The position numbers and the translations under genes were made by a program. A stretch of DNA of 64,000 nt from Oceanimonas sp. GK1 (lineage in GTDB: Bacteria > Pseudomonadota > Gammaproteobacteria > Enterobacterales > Aeromonadaceae). The notes beneath the pieces are model-generated. The model was not told the origin of the DNA. It did not search any database and was given only the letters and a program-made list of their open reading frames with translations. Below are positions 42,443 to 52,451 of the stretch, piece by piece (the first letter of the stretch is position 1; every line of letters starts with the position of its first letter). The stretch is taken from assembly GCF_000243075.1 (NCBI RefSeq), contig NC_016745.1, positions 2,807,001 to 2,871,000 of the forward strand, written 5' to 3'.

Positions 42443-42477
42443 TAAAAAGGAAAATCCCGGCCATTGGCTCGGCCGGG
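42443..42477 (-). terminator. Rho-independent terminator upstream of epd
   Basis: Stem CCCGGCC/GGCCGGG with an 8-base loop is followed on the minus strand by ATTTTCCTTTTTA. It would end transcription coming from the MFS gene and the small open frame before the epd promoter. Confidence 0.8.
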
Positions 42478-42498
42478 ACGGCAATAACGGGGCAAAAT

Positions 42499-42648
42499 TC
42501 AGACAACTTCCAGCTCGGGCTCCGGCTCGGTGACTACTGCGACCGGCTCGGCCAGTTCCGCCTGCTGCTGCAGCCAGCACAGCACGGTCGCCGGGTAAGT
42601 GTCGTCCGCCGACCAGATGCAGGTCGACGGGGTGGAGACAGCACTCAT
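42499..42648 (-). CDS. Hypothetical small protein (49 residues)
   Basis: Begins MSAVSTPSTCIWSADDTYPATVLCWLQQQ and ends in an acidic, proline-rich tail (EPEPELEVV). It lies between the MFS gene and a good terminator on the same strand. There is no clear ribosome-binding site at the ATG; a TTG start 34 codons upstream is possible. Not recognised as any family. The acidic Pro/Glu tail resembles that of the neighbouring MFS protein. Could be a spurious frame. Confidence 0.35.
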   Translation of the reverse strand: MSAVSTPSTCIWSADDTYPATVLCWLQQQAELAEPVAVVTEPEPELEVV

Positions 42649-42789
42649 ACGCGATACATTATTCAATGGATCTGTCCTCGCTGATGAAACCGCACTCAGG
42701 TTAACCGTCCCGATTGACGGTTTGATGACAGTACATGATTTAACCAGCAAAGGCCAATTGAGGCCGGATCCACTCGAGTAGGCTGCAAC

Positions 42790-44157
42790 CTAGGGCTGCA
42801 CCATGGCGTCCTCTTCCCTCAGCGGCTCCGGCTCGCTCAAATCCAGCTCCATCTGGCCCGCCTGGGCCTCGGCAATGGCTTCTTCCTCCAGGTCGGGAAA
42901 TACCTCCTCCATGGGCAGGTCCACAAACTCCTCGTTCCGGGGGTCAAGCTCGGTAATAACACCGGCGGTATCCACCGGGGTGGCAATATAGGCCGCCTGC
43001 TCCGCCACCGGTACCGCCGGCGTGCGCCACTGCCACCACCAGGTGTAACTGCCCAGCAATAAGGCGACGCCACCGCAGCCGATGTACAGGCCCTGGGGCC
43101 CGAGCCAGGTCATCATGGCGGAGCTGAACAGCGGCCCCAGGGAGCTGCCCAGACCATAGCTCAGCAGCAGGGTGGTACTGGCAGCCACGATATGATGGGC
43201 CTCCATGCGGTCGTTGGTAATGGCCACCGCCACCGGGTAGATGGACGCCACCATGCCCATATAGAGGGCGGAAAAACCAATCAGAATACCCAGATGAACA
43301 CCGCCGCCGGCGATCACCCCGGCGGCGCTCAGCACGATCACCAGGTTAATGGCGACCATGATCCGGCCCCGGTCGAGCCGGTCACACAACCGTCCCAGCG
43401 GCCAGGCAAACAGAATAAAGGTAAAAACGGACGCCGCCATAAAATACGACAGCTGATCCACCGGCAGGCCCAGCTGAATGGCATAAACCGGGGCCATGGC
43501 ATAAAAGCTGCTGATCAGCACGCCGCTGCACAGTGCCGCCAGCAGCCCCACCGGGGCGCTGCGCACGATGGACTTCAGGCTGATGCGCTCGCTGTGCTCC
43601 ACCGTGGGCGCCTCCATTCGAGTGAGCGACAGGGGGACCAGGGCGGCCGTCAGCAAAATGGCGCCAAGAGTAAAAGGGACAAAAGCAGCCGGATCGGTAA
43701 AGCCAATCAGCAGCTGGCCGGCGGTGGCCGCCAGGTAGGCACAGATCTGGTAGGCAAAAAACAGGGTGGCACGGTTGTCGCTGGTGGCCACGGCACTGAA
43801 CCAGCTCTCAATCACCACAAAACTGCCGGCCACCGCAATGCCGCTCAGCGCCCGCAGCAGGGCCCAGATGATGATGCTGTCGGTCAGCGGAAAGATCAGA
43901 GTGGAGCTGGCCAGTACGGCGCTGAACACCGCAAAGGCGCGAATGTGTCCCACCCGCTTGATCACCCCGGGACCGTACAGGGAGCCGAGCACAAAGCCCA
44001 CCGAGTAACACACCATGATGCTGCCGATCAGGGTCGGCTCCACCTGTTTCAGCCCCAGGTTGACCCCGAGCAGGGTCATCACAAAGGTGTTGCCTCCCAT
44101 CAGCAGAAACACGCTGAAGATCAGCGAAGACAGGGAAATGACCAGGCGTTTTATCAT
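42790..44157 (-). CDS. MFS transporter (YcaD-like) with acidic C-terminal tail
   Basis: 455 residues. About 12 transmembrane helices fill residues 1-395, with MFS-type loops (GPGVIKRVGHIRAF after helix 2; GRLCDRLDRGR in the middle loop). The architecture resembles YcaD and related sugar/quinolone-type permeases; the substrate is unknown. The last ~60 residues are cytoplasmic and strongly acidic (ELDPRNEEFVDLPMEEVF onward), unusual for the family. Confidence 0.8.
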   Translation of the reverse strand: MIKRLVISLSSLIFSVFLLMGGNTFVMTLLGVNLGLKQVEPTLIGSIMVCYSVGFVLGSLYGPGVIKRVGHIRAFAVFSAVLASSTLIFPLTDSIIIWALLRALSGIAVAGSFVVIESWFSAVATSDNRATLFFAYQICAYLAATAGQLLIGFTDPAAFVPFTLGAILLTAALVPLSLTRMEAPTVEHSERISLKSIVRSAPVGLLAALCSGVLISSFYAMAPVYAIQLGLPVDQLSYFMAASVFTFILFAWPLGRLCDRLDRGRIMVAINLVIVLSAAGVIAGGGVHLGILIGFSALYMGMVASIYPVAVAITNDRMEAHHIVAASTTLLLSYGLGSSLGPLFSSAMMTWLGPQGLYIGCGGVALLLGSYTWWWQWRTPAVPVAEQAAYIATPVDTAGVITELDPRNEEFVDLPMEEVFPDLEEEAIAEAQAGQMELDLSEPEPLREEDAMVQP

Positions 44158-44264
44158 GATGGCGGCAGTCTGAACGAAAAAGAAAGACGCTCAGATTGAC
44201 AGCATAGGGCGGCCCTGAACAAGCCTTGACCGTTCAATATCGGGAGTGGATCACTTTTCTTGTC

Positions 44265-44296
44265 CAAACAAAAACCCCCGGCCTGAGGCCGGGGGT
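44265..44296 (-). terminator. Rho-independent terminator of glcB
   Basis: 9-bp stem CCCCCGGCC/GGCCGGGGG with a TGA/TCA loop, followed on the minus strand by TTTTTGTTT. Confidence 0.9.
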
Positions 44297-44319
44297 TGTA
44301 CTTTGCCAAAGGCGCGCGC

Positions 44320-46497
44320 TTAGCCCTGGGCTTTCAGCTTGCGACGGTAGGCGTGCAGCAGCGGCTCGGTGTAACCGCTGGGCTGGGTGGTACCTTCAAA
44401 CACCAGGGCACAGGCCGCTTCAAAGGCGATGCCGTCAAAGTCGGGCGCCATGTTGCGGTACAGCGGGTCACCGGCGTTTTGCTGGTCCACGATGGCGGCC
44501 ATGCGCTTCATGGACTCCATCACCTGCTCCTGGGTCAGAATGCCGTGGCGCAGCCAGTTGGCGATGTGCTGAGCGGAGATGCGCAGGGTGGCGCGGTCTT
44601 CCATCAGGCCCACGTTGTTGATGTCGGGCACCTTGGAACAGCCCACCCCCTGGTCAATCCAGCGGACCACATAACCCAGAATGCCCTGGGCGTTGTTGTC
44701 CAGCTCGTTCTGGATCTCTTCTGCGGTCAGGGCATCACGGTCGGCCTGGGTCAGCAGCGGAATGGTCAGCAGATCGTCCAGCTTGGCCGGCTTGCGCGAC
44801 TTCAGCTCGTCCTGACGCTCTTTCACGTTCACCTGGTGGTAATGGGTGGCGTGCAGTACGGCCGCGGTCGGCGACGGCACCCAGGCGGTGTTGGCACCGG
44901 CCAGGGGGTGTACGATTTTGGTTTCCAGCATGGTGGCCATGTTATCGGGGATGGCCCACATGCCCTTGCCGATTTGTGCCTTGCCCTGCAGGCCGGCGGC
45001 CAGACCCACGTCCACGTTGTTGTTTTCGTAGGCGCTGATCCAGGGTTGCATTCTCATGTTGCCCTTGCGCACCACGGCGCCGGCTTCCATGCTGGTGTGG
45101 ATTTCGTCACCGGTCCGATCCAGGAAACCGGTATTGATGAACACCACACGGTCACGGGCTTCGTAGATGGCGGACTTCAGGTTGGCGCTGGTGCGACGCT
45201 CTTCGTCCATGATGCCCACTTTCAGGGTGTTTTCGGCCAGGCCCAGCACGTTTTCGATGCGGCTGAACAGCTCGACGGCAAAGGCCACTTCTTCCGGGCC
45301 GTGCATCTTGGGCTTGACGATATACACGCTGCCGGTACGGGAGTTGCGGTACTTGCCGTTGCCCTTGAGATCGTGAATGGCGATGAGGCAGGTCACCAGA
45401 CCGTCGATGATGCCTTCCGGCACCTCGTTGCCGTCCTTGTCCAGTACCGCTTCGTTGGTCATCAGGTGACCCACGTTACGAACGAACAGCAGGCTGCGGC
45501 CGTGCAGGGTAAAGGCTTCGCCCTGGGGGTTCAGGTACTCGCGATCCGGGTTCAGGGTGCGGATGATTTCCTTGTCGCCCTTTTTCACCTTCTGGCTCAG
45601 GGTACCCTTCATCAGGCCCAGCCAGTTGCGGTAGACACCGACCTTGTCTTCGGCGTCCACGGCCGCCACGGAGTCTTCGCAGTCCATGATGGTGGACAGG
45701 GCGGCTTCCACCACCAGATCCTTGATGCCGGCCTTGTCGAGCTGGGCAACCGGGTTGGCGGCGTCGAACTGCAATTCAATGTGCAGACCGTTGTTGCGTA
45801 CCAGCACGGCGCTGGGAGCCGCGGTATCACCCTTGTAGCCGGCGAACTTGTCGGCATCGGCCAGGGTGGTGGTATCACCGTTTTCCAGGGTGATGAGCAG
45901 CTGGCCGTTTTCCACTTTATAGGCGGTGGCATCGGCATGGCTGCCGGCAGTCAGCGGAGCGGCCTGATCCAGCAGGTTGCGTCCCCAGACGATCACCTTT
46001 TCGGCGCGGCGCGGGTTCAGGGACTTGGTCTTTTCGGCGCCATCGGTCTCGGGAATGGCGTCGCTGCCGTACAGCGCATCGTACAGGCTGCCCCAGCGCG
46101 CGTTGGCGGCGTTCAGGCAGTAACGGGCGTTGTTCACCGGTACCACCAGCTGCGGACCGGCCAGGGTGGCCAGCTCGGCATCAACATTGGTGGTGGTGAT
46201 TTGATAGTCTTCCACCACCGGCACCAGGTAGCCGATGTCGGTCAGGAACTGCTTGTAGGCAACGGCATCGTGAGGCTTGCCGGCGTTGGCCCGGTGCCAT
46301 TCATCAATCTGTTGCTGCAGGGCATCGCGCTTTTCCAGCAGGGCGCGGTTCTTGGGGGCCAGATCGTTGACGATCTGCTCCATGCCATTCCAGAACGCGG
46401 CAGGCTCAACGCCGGTACCGGGAATGATTTCATTTACTACCAGATCATGTAGAACGGTAGCGACTTGCAAAGTGCCGAGGTGAGTACGTTCCGTCAT
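44320..46497 (-). CDS. glcB: Malate synthase G
   Basis: Condenses glyoxylate and acetyl-CoA to malate in the glyoxylate/glycolate route. 725 residues, the length of the monomeric G isoform (E. coli 723), clearly longer than AceB. Conserved [18 protein letters not shown] and [14 protein letters not shown] active-site blocks. Single gene with its own promoter and terminator; an FNR box lies about 175 bases upstream of the ATG. Confidence 0.97.
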   Translation of the reverse strand: MTERTHLGTLQVATVLHDLVVNEIIPGTGVEPAAFWNGMEQIVNDLAPKNRALLEKRDALQQQIDEWHRANAGKPHDAVAYKQFLTDIGYLVPVVEDYQITTTNVDAELATLAGPQLVVPVNNARYCLNAANARWGSLYDALYGSDAIPETDGAEKTKSLNPRRAEKVIVWGRNLLDQAAPLTAGSHADATAYKVENGQLLITLENGDTTTLADADKFAGYKGDTAAPSAVLVRNNGLHIELQFDAANPVAQLDKAGIKDLVVEAALSTIMDCEDSVAAVDAEDKVGVYRNWLGLMKGTLSQKVKKGDKEIIRTLNPDREYLNPQGEAFTLHGRSLLFVRNVGHLMTNEAVLDKDGNEVPEGIIDGLVTCLIAIHDLKGNGKYRNSRTGSVYIVKPKMHGPEEVAFAVELFSRIENVLGLAENTLKVGIMDEERRTSANLKSAIYEARDRVVFINTGFLDRTGDEIHTSMEAGAVVRKGNMRMQPWISAYENNNVDVGLAAGLQGKAQIGKGMWAIPDNMATMLETKIVHPLAGANTAWVPSPTAAVLHATHYHQVNVKERQDELKSRKPAKLDDLLTIPLLTQADRDALTAEEIQNELDNNAQGILGYVVRWIDQGVGCSKVPDINNVGLMEDRATLRISAQHIANWLRHGILTQEQVMESMKRMAAIVDQQNAGDPLYRNMAPDFDGIAFEAACALVFEGTTQPSGYTEPLLHAYRRKLKAQG

Positions 46498-46670
46498 AGT
46501 TGCTTCTTCTATTCTAGTTGTCAGTAGTGTTCAATCCGACCGATCACTAACCCTAATCGCTTGGGAGCGATAGTTTACCCGCGAAGGCCGGTGGAGGCAA
46601 AGTCGAATTGCAATATATGGTCACAGGATCTTCACAAATTGTGCATAAAAAGCCAGTACAATTGTGATAT

Positions 46671-46684
46671 TTGATATAAATCAA
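46671..46684. promoter_or_regulatory. Perfect FNR box upstream of glcB
   Basis: TTGATATAAATCAA fits TTGAT-N4-ATCAA exactly. It lies in an AT-rich tract in the glcB-phoU gap (46498-46846). The gap also holds the phoU terminator and about 100 bases of GC-rich sequence (46695-46795) in which I see no gene. Oxygen-responsive control of glcB is the simplest reading. Confidence 0.7.
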
Positions 46685-46800
46685 TGATATAAGAACCCCA
46701 CTCGGCCAGGGGCACCCTGCTTCAGGATTGGACAGGATCCTGCCACGATCCGGCTGTGCCGGCCGCCGGAACCCGGTCTTTTAGGGGGCCGGAAAACCAA

Positions 46801-46822
46801 AAAACGCGCCGAAGCGCGTTTT
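46801..46822. terminator. Terminator of phoU (bidirectional)
   Basis: Perfect 9-bp stem AAAACGCGC/GCGCGTTTT with CGAA loop, T-tracts on both strands. It is 25 bases past the phoU stop. Confidence 0.85.
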
Positions 46823-46846
46823 TATTCACCCGAATTGGGGCCGGGC

Positions 46847-47551
46847 TCAGTCCAGCATGCTGTGAATGTCTTCATCACTGGTATGACGCACGTCCTTGCC
46901 CTTGACGAAGTAAATGATGTATTCGCAGATATGCTGCACCCGGTCCCCTACCCGCTCCAGGGAGCGGGCACACCAGAGCACGTTGAGCACATGGGGAATG
47001 GAGCGGGGATCCTCCATCATGAAGGTCATCAGCTCGCGAATGATGGACTCGTACTCCCTGTCCACCTTGTCGTCTTCCTTGTGCACCTCAATGGCCGATT
47101 CCACGTCCATGCGGGCAAAGGCGTCGAGGGCGTCGTGCAGCATGCGCACGGTGCGCCGGCCCATGTTTTCCATCGACACCAGCGGCGGCTGCTTCTTGTT
47201 GGCATTGTCGAGCAGCATCATGCCGATGCGCTTGGCCACGTCACCGATACGCTCCAGATCGGTGATGGTCTTGATAATGGCCAGTACCAGCCGCAGATCG
47301 GACGCCGCGGGCTGGCGCTTGGCGATAATGCGGGTGCATTCCTCGTCGATCTGCACTTCCAGGGCGTTGACCTTGTGATCCGTGGCCACGATCTGGCGGG
47401 CCAGATCCATGTTCTGCTCGTGAATGGCGGTAATGGCGTCGGTGAGCTGCTGCTCTACCAGCCCGCCCATCACCAGCACCTGGTTGAGCACCCCTTCCAG
47501 CTCGGCATTGAACTGGCCGGAGATGTGTTTGTTGAGATTCAGCTTGTCCAT
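46847..47551 (-). CDS. phoU: Phosphate signalling protein PhoU
   Basis: Negative regulator linking the Pst transporter to PhoR. 234 residues, two three-helix PhoU repeats, each with metal-binding-like E/D-rich helices ([43 protein letters not shown]). Last gene of pstCAB-phoU, 14 bases after pstB. Confidence 0.97.
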   Translation of the reverse strand: MDKLNLNKHISGQFNAELEGVLNQVLVMGGLVEQQLTDAITAIHEQNMDLARQIVATDHKVNALEVQIDEECTRIIAKRQPAASDLRLVLAIIKTITDLERIGDVAKRIGMMLLDNANKKQPPLVSMENMGRRTVRMLHDALDAFARMDVESAIEVHKEDDKVDREYESIIRELMTFMMEDPRSIPHVLNVLWCARSLERVGDRVQHICEYIIYFVKGKDVRHTSDEDIHSMLD

Positions 47552-47565
47552 TTTTGCGGAGCTCC

Positions 47566-48384
47566 TTAGCCGTAGCGACCGGTAATGTAGTCTTCGGTCT
47601 TTTTCTTGCTCGGGGTGGTAAACAGGGTATTGGTGTCGGCGTATTCAATCAGCTCGCCCATGTACATAAAGGCGGTCTGATCCGAAACCCGGGCCGCCTG
47701 CTGCATGTTATGGGTCACGATCACCACAGTGTACTGCTCTTTCAGGGTATTGATCAGCTCTTCGATCACCAGGGTGGAGATGGGATCCAGCGCCGAGGTG
47801 GGCTCGTCGAGCAGCAGCACCTCCGGCTCGATGGCGATGGCCCGGGCGATCACCAGCCGCTGCTGCTGACCGCCGGACAGACCAAAGGCGTTGTCGTGCA
47901 GCCGATCCTTCACCTCTTCCCACAGCGCCGCGCCGCGCAGGGAGCGCTCCACCGCCTCGTCCAGCCGGCGGCGGTCGTTGATGCCCTGCAGGCGCAGGCC
48001 ATAAACCACGTTTTCATAAATGGACTTGGGAAACGGATTGGGACGCTGAAACACCATGCCCACCCGGCGGCGCAGCGCCGCCACGTCCACTTCCTTGCCA
48101 TAGATGTTCTGGTTGTGCAGCAGAATTTCACCTTCGATACGACAGGTTTCCACCAGATCGTTCATGCGGTTGATGCAGCGCAACAGGGTGGACTTGCCGC
48201 AGCCCGAGGGGCCGATAAAGGCGGTCACCTGGCCCTTGGCAATTTTCATGTCCACGTTGAACAGCGCCTGCTTGGCGCCGTAATACAGGTTGAGTCCGCG
48301 TACTTCCAGGGCGGTCTGCTCATCGCTCAGGCGGCCAAGATCCAGGGTGCTGTCCTGAGTCAGGGGGGTCGCTACGTTAATCAT
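47566..48384 (-). CDS. pstB: Phosphate ABC transporter ATP-binding protein PstB
   Basis: ATPase of the high-affinity phosphate importer. 272 residues with Walker [10 protein letters not shown], signature LSGGQQQRL, Walker [13 protein letters not shown] and the H-switch in [11 protein letters not shown] ~25-residue N-terminal extension precedes the core. Confidence 0.98.
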   Translation of the reverse strand: MINVATPLTQDSTLDLGRLSDEQTALEVRGLNLYYGAKQALFNVDMKIAKGQVTAFIGPSGCGKSTLLRCINRMNDLVETCRIEGEILLHNQNIYGKEVDVAALRRRVGMVFQRPNPFPKSIYENVVYGLRLQGINDRRRLDEAVERSLRGAALWEEVKDRLHDNAFGLSGGQQQRLVIARAIAIEPEVLLLDEPTSALDPISTLVIEELINTLKEQYTVVIVTHNMQQAARVSDQTAFMYMGELIEYADTNTLFTTPSKKKTEDYITGRYG

Positions 48385-48415
48385 GTGTCTATACCTCTAA
48401 ATCGTGCCGGCCGGA

Positions 48416-50065
48416 TCACTGTTCCAGCGAGCGGAATTTTTCACGCAGGTGATTACGAATGCCGATGGCGGTCAGGTTCAGGCCCACGATCACCGTGACC
48501 AGCAAAAAGGAGGTGGCATACACCAGGGGCCGCGCCGCCTCCACGTTGGGGCTCTGGAAGCCCACGTCGTAAATATGAAAGCCCAGGTGCATGAACTTGC
48601 GCTCCAGGTGCAGATAGGGGAAGTTGCCGTCTACCGGCAGGTTGGGCGCCAGTTTCACCACCCCCACCAGCATCAGCGGCGCCACCTCGCCCGCGGCCCG
48701 GGCGATGGCCAGGATCAGGCCGGTCATGATGGCGGGGCTGGCCATGGGAATAATAATGCGCCACAGGGTTTCGGCCTTGGTGGCGCCGAGCGCCAGCGAG
48801 CCCTGGCGTACCGAGGCGGGAATGCGCGACAACCCTTCCTCGGTGGACACGATCACCACCGGCAGGGTGAGAATGGCCAGGGTCAGCGCCGACCACAGCA
48901 CCCCGGGCGAGCCAAAGGTGGGACTCGGCAGCGCCTCGGGGTAGAACAGCTTGTCGAGGGAGCCGCCCAGCATGTACACGAAAAAGCCCAGGCCAAACAC
49001 GCCATACACAATGGAGGGCACCCCCGCCAGGTTGATCACCGCAATGCGGATGATCTTGGTCAGGTTGCTCTTGCCCGCGTATTCATGCAGGTAAATGGCG
49101 GCCACCACCCCCAGGGGCGTGACGATAATGGCCATCAGGATCACCATGAACACGGTGCCGAAAATGGCCGGGAACACCCCGCCCTCGGTGTTGGCTTCCC
49201 GCGGCTCGCCGGTGATGAACTTGCCCATGGCGCCAAACCAGTGACCGGTCTGGGCCAGCCAGCCCATATCGTTGGGCCAGGCCACGTCCAGCACCTCGCC
49301 CAGGGACAGGGTCACTTCCTGGCCGCGCATGTCGCGCACCACCACGCTGTCGCGGCGGGCCTCTTCCCGCAGGGCAAACAGTTCCTTCTCCAGCACTTGA
49401 TAATCGGCGCGCAGCTGCTGCTGTTCGGCCTGAATGGCGGCCAGGGCCGCGTCGGTCAGCTCGCCGTCGAGCTCCAGGCTGCGCTGCTTGAGGCGCAGTC
49501 GCTCAAGCTGGTGGTTGATGCTGCCAATATCGCCCCGCTGCAGTTCGTTCATGCGCTCGTCGAGTTCTTCTACCCGCGCAATGCGCGCCAGCAGTTGCTC
49601 CCGTACGTCACCGCCCACCGCCTGGCCGTTCTCCTGCACCTGCTCCACATAGCCGTAGAAATTGCCGTTGTGGGAGCGCTCGATCACCGCCAGGTTCATA
49701 GGCTCGCTGCGGGACACAATGTCGGTTTCCAGGATCCAGCGAAAGTCCAGGGGCACAAACTCCCGGTTGCCGGTTTTCACCAGGTAGCGGGTCAGGGTAT
49801 CGGCACTCACGCCTTCCAGCGTCAGGCCGGCACCGCGCAACTGGGCCACCGGCACCGCTTCACGGTCGTGAATTTCACCGATCACGGTATAACGCTCACC
49901 TTCCGGTGTGCTCAGCTGCCACTCATAAATGGTGTGCGGCCAGAAGTAGGTGAGGCCGCGCCAGCCGATCATCAGCAGCAGACCCAGCACCGCCACCAGG
50001 CTGAGGCTCACCGCCCCGCCGGTCATCCAGATCCAGGGCGTACCCGATTTGAACCATTTACTCAT
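48416..50065 (-). CDS. pstA: Phosphate permease PstA with large periplasmic coiled-coil insert
   Basis: Membrane subunit of the Pst importer, 549 residues against about 296 in E. coli. After the first transmembrane helix (about 13-35) comes a ~230-residue domain including a long charged coiled coil (about 130-220, VREQLLARIARVEELDERMN onward), then the normal permease core (about 265-545) with its EAA-type loop (GSLALGATKAETLWRIIIP). By topology the insert is periplasmic. Similar long forms exist in Vibrio and Shewanella relatives; the role of the insert is unknown. Confidence 0.92.
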   Translation of the reverse strand: MSKWFKSGTPWIWMTGGAVSLSLVAVLGLLLMIGWRGLTYFWPHTIYEWQLSTPEGERYTVIGEIHDREAVPVAQLRGAGLTLEGVSADTLTRYLVKTGNREFVPLDFRWILETDIVSRSEPMNLAVIERSHNGNFYGYVEQVQENGQAVGGDVREQLLARIARVEELDERMNELQRGDIGSINHQLERLRLKQRSLELDGELTDAALAAIQAEQQQLRADYQVLEKELFALREEARRDSVVVRDMRGQEVTLSLGEVLDVAWPNDMGWLAQTGHWFGAMGKFITGEPREANTEGGVFPAIFGTVFMVILMAIIVTPLGVVAAIYLHEYAGKSNLTKIIRIAVINLAGVPSIVYGVFGLGFFVYMLGGSLDKLFYPEALPSPTFGSPGVLWSALTLAILTLPVVIVSTEEGLSRIPASVRQGSLALGATKAETLWRIIIPMASPAIMTGLILAIARAAGEVAPLMLVGVVKLAPNLPVDGNFPYLHLERKFMHLGFHIYDVGFQSPNVEAARPLVYATSFLLVTVIVGLNLTAIGIRNHLREKFRSLEQ

Positions 50066-50076
50066 CGTCTCGCCCC

Positions 50077-52296
50077 TTACATTGAGCTGTATTTGTCACG
50101 CAGCCGCTGACGCACGAACTCCGCAACCGTGTTGAACAGGAAGGTGAACACAAAGAGCACAAAGGCCGCCAGGAACAGTACCCGGTAGTGAGAGCTGTTC
50201 ACCTCCGCTTCCGGCATTTCCACCGCAATGTTGGCGGCGAGGGTGCGCATGCCGTTGAAGATGCTGAAGTCCATCACCGGGGTATTGCCGGTGGCCATCA
50301 GCACTATCATGGTCTCGCCCACGGCCCGGCCCAGGCCCATCATCACCGCCGAGAAGATGCCGGGACTGGCGGTGAGCATCACCACCCGGGTCAGGGTCTG
50401 CCAGGGCGTGGCGCCCAGGGCCAGCGAGCCGTTGGTCAGGTGACGGGGCACCGAAAACACCGCGTCTTCGGCGATGGAAAAAATAGTAGGAATGACCGCA
50501 AAGCCCATGGCGATGCCCACCACCAGGGAGTTGCGCTGGTCAAAGCCGATGCCCAGTTCGTTGGTCAGAAACCCTCGGGCATCACCGCCGAAAAAGGCGT
50601 TTTCCACCGCCGGGCTGAAGGCAAAGCAGGCCCAGCCCACCAGCACCACCACCGGCAGCAGCACCAGGCTCTGCCAGCCCTCGGGCACGGCGTTGCGCAG
50701 GCGCTTGGGCAGGTGATGCCAGGCAAAGGCGGTGAGCAGTACCGACGCCGGCAGCAGCACCAGCACCAGCACCACGCCGGGAAGATGAGACTCAATCAGC
50801 GGCGCCAGCCACAAGCCGGCCAGAAAACCCAGGATCACCGTGGGCAGGGCTTCCATGATTTCCACCGTCGGCTTGACCACCTTGCGCAGCCCCGGTGACA
50901 TGAAATAGGCGGTATAGACGGCGCCGGCAATGGCAATGGGCACCGCGAACAGCAGGGCGTAGAAGGCGGCCTTGAGGGTACCGAAGGAGATGGGCACCAG
51001 GCTCAGCTTGGCCTCGAAGTCGCTGCTGCCGGAGGTGGACTGCCACACATACTGGGGCTCGGGATAGCCTTCATACCAGACCTTGGTCCACAGCGCCTTC
51101 CAGGTCACTTCCGGGTGCTCGTTGTCCACCTCAAAGGTGGACAGACGACCATTTTCGGCCACCAGCAACAGGTTGTTGCGCGGTGACAGCGCCAGCGCCG
51201 ATACCTGCTCTCCTGCCAGCTTGCCGGAATAAAGATGGCTGCCGCCGGTGGTGTGAAAAATATCCACCTCGCCGCCCCGGCTGACGGTGATGAAGCCCTT
51301 GCGGTTCACTTCGTTGGCGATGTGCACCACCGGACCGCTGGCCTCGAACTGGCGAATAAAGGTAAATTCGCGCTTGCCGTTGCTTGCCACTTCAAACCAC
51401 TGGGACACCACGCCGTTGTCGTTGCCCACCATCAGCGAGTTGCCGCCGGACAGCAGTATCATGGTGGTGATGTTGCCCCCCTGCGCGTTCATCGGAATGA
51501 CCGAGCGCAGCCGCACCTTATTGATGTTGCGCACGTCATACACCGACACCTCGTTGCCGCTGCGCACAAACATGAACCGCAGGCTGGGGGTCACCAGGAC
51601 CTGATCCACCTGCGCCGGCAAACCGGGAATGGCCACCTGGGTGGGCGTGAGCTCAATCTCGCCGGTCAGGAAGTTTTCCTTGCCGGAGAAGCGAGTCAGC
51701 ACGATATCGCCGCCGGCCACCACCGCCGCCGCCAGCAGATCCTCACCGTTGCTGGCAAAGCTCAGCCTCTCCAGCGCCCGGCCCTGCTCGTCCACCTGCA
51801 GTGGCGCCTCGCCAAAGGGATAGGTCAGGCCGGGGGTAATGGTGCGCACATTGTCCGGATAGCTGACATCAAACTTGGGCGCCAGCACCTGCATGGTGCC
51901 GTCGCGCCGGCCATAGGCCGCCATCGGCTTGCCGTCGTTGGCGGCCGCCGTGGTGATGTCGCCGCTTAACGACTCGCTGGCCAGCGGCACGCCCCCGTCC
52001 ACCAGGGAATAAAAGTGCACGTCGCCGTCACCGGAAAAGATAAAGGCCTGTTCGTTCTGCTCTTCCACGCCCAGCAGCAGCGGCGCCTCGCTGCCGGCCA
52101 GGTCAAGCTGTCCGGCGGGCTCCACATTGGCACCGTTGAAGATGGGTTTGACCACGTACAACAGGTAGAAAAAGATCAGCAGCAGTGCCACCAGCACGAT
52201 AATGCCGCCGGCGGTCACGCCCATTTGGGCGGCCCTGTCCTTAAGCCAGCGCTTGCGGCTGCCGCTCAGGGCCATGGTTTGAGTCTGGGTTGACAT
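50077..52296 (-). CDS. pstC: Phosphate permease PstC with periplasmic beta-propeller-like insert
   Basis: Second Pst membrane subunit, 739 residues against about 319 in E. coli. ATG 52296 has GGAG upstream; a TTG eight codons earlier is rejected. TM1 (about 32-55) is followed by a ~350-residue beta-rich region with WD40-like repeats (SGDGDVHFYSLVDGG, LVGSGNEVSVYDV-type, VSRGGEVDIFHTTGG), then the permease core (about 430-735, SLALGATPWQTLTRVV loop). The insert should face the periplasm. Paired with the coiled-coil insert in PstA. Confidence 0.92.
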   Translation of the reverse strand: MSTQTQTMALSGSRKRWLKDRAAQMGVTAGGIIVLVALLLIFFYLLYVVKPIFNGANVEPAGQLDLAGSEAPLLLGVEEQNEQAFIFSGDGDVHFYSLVDGGVPLASESLSGDITTAAANDGKPMAAYGRRDGTMQVLAPKFDVSYPDNVRTITPGLTYPFGEAPLQVDEQGRALERLSFASNGEDLLAAAVVAGGDIVLTRFSGKENFLTGEIELTPTQVAIPGLPAQVDQVLVTPSLRFMFVRSGNEVSVYDVRNINKVRLRSVIPMNAQGGNITTMILLSGGNSLMVGNDNGVVSQWFEVASNGKREFTFIRQFEASGPVVHIANEVNRKGFITVSRGGEVDIFHTTGGSHLYSGKLAGEQVSALALSPRNNLLLVAENGRLSTFEVDNEHPEVTWKALWTKVWYEGYPEPQYVWQSTSGSSDFEAKLSLVPISFGTLKAAFYALLFAVPIAIAGAVYTAYFMSPGLRKVVKPTVEIMEALPTVILGFLAGLWLAPLIESHLPGVVLVLVLLPASVLLTAFAWHHLPKRLRNAVPEGWQSLVLLPVVVLVGWACFAFSPAVENAFFGGDARGFLTNELGIGFDQRNSLVVGIAMGFAVIPTIFSIAEDAVFSVPRHLTNGSLALGATPWQTLTRVVMLTASPGIFSAVMMGLGRAVGETMIVLMATGNTPVMDFSIFNGMRTLAANIAVEMPEAEVNSSHYRVLFLAAFVLFVFTFLFNTVAEFVRQRLRDKYSSM

Positions 52297-52328
52297 TCCG
52301 TCACTCCGTTCGCTTTGCAATTGCCTGC

Positions 52329-52362
52329 ATTCTATGGCGTTTAAATGACAATTTTGTTACAT
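52329..52362 (-). promoter_or_regulatory. PhoB box and -10 of the pstCAB-phoU promoter
   Basis: On the minus strand: ATGTAACAAAATTGTCAT (52362-52345), two PhoB heptamers 11 bp apart, then 10 nt, then a -10 TAGAAT (52334-52329). A third weaker heptamer (ACGCCAT) continues the 11-bp phase. Confidence 0.8.
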
Positions 52363-52451
52363 GCCACAAAAGCCGCAAGTGCTCCTGTCAAAAATGCCGG
52401 CGGCGTGTATCTTGAACTGTGCACTGGTTTCATTATTCAAGGAGAGAGCCC

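Noticed and set aside
46685-46822. Small RNA (FnrS-like) starting near the FNR box and ending at the 46801 terminator
   Set aside because: The -10 spacing expected for FNR activation in the + direction falls in GC-rich sequence; kept only as an alternative in the glcB finding.
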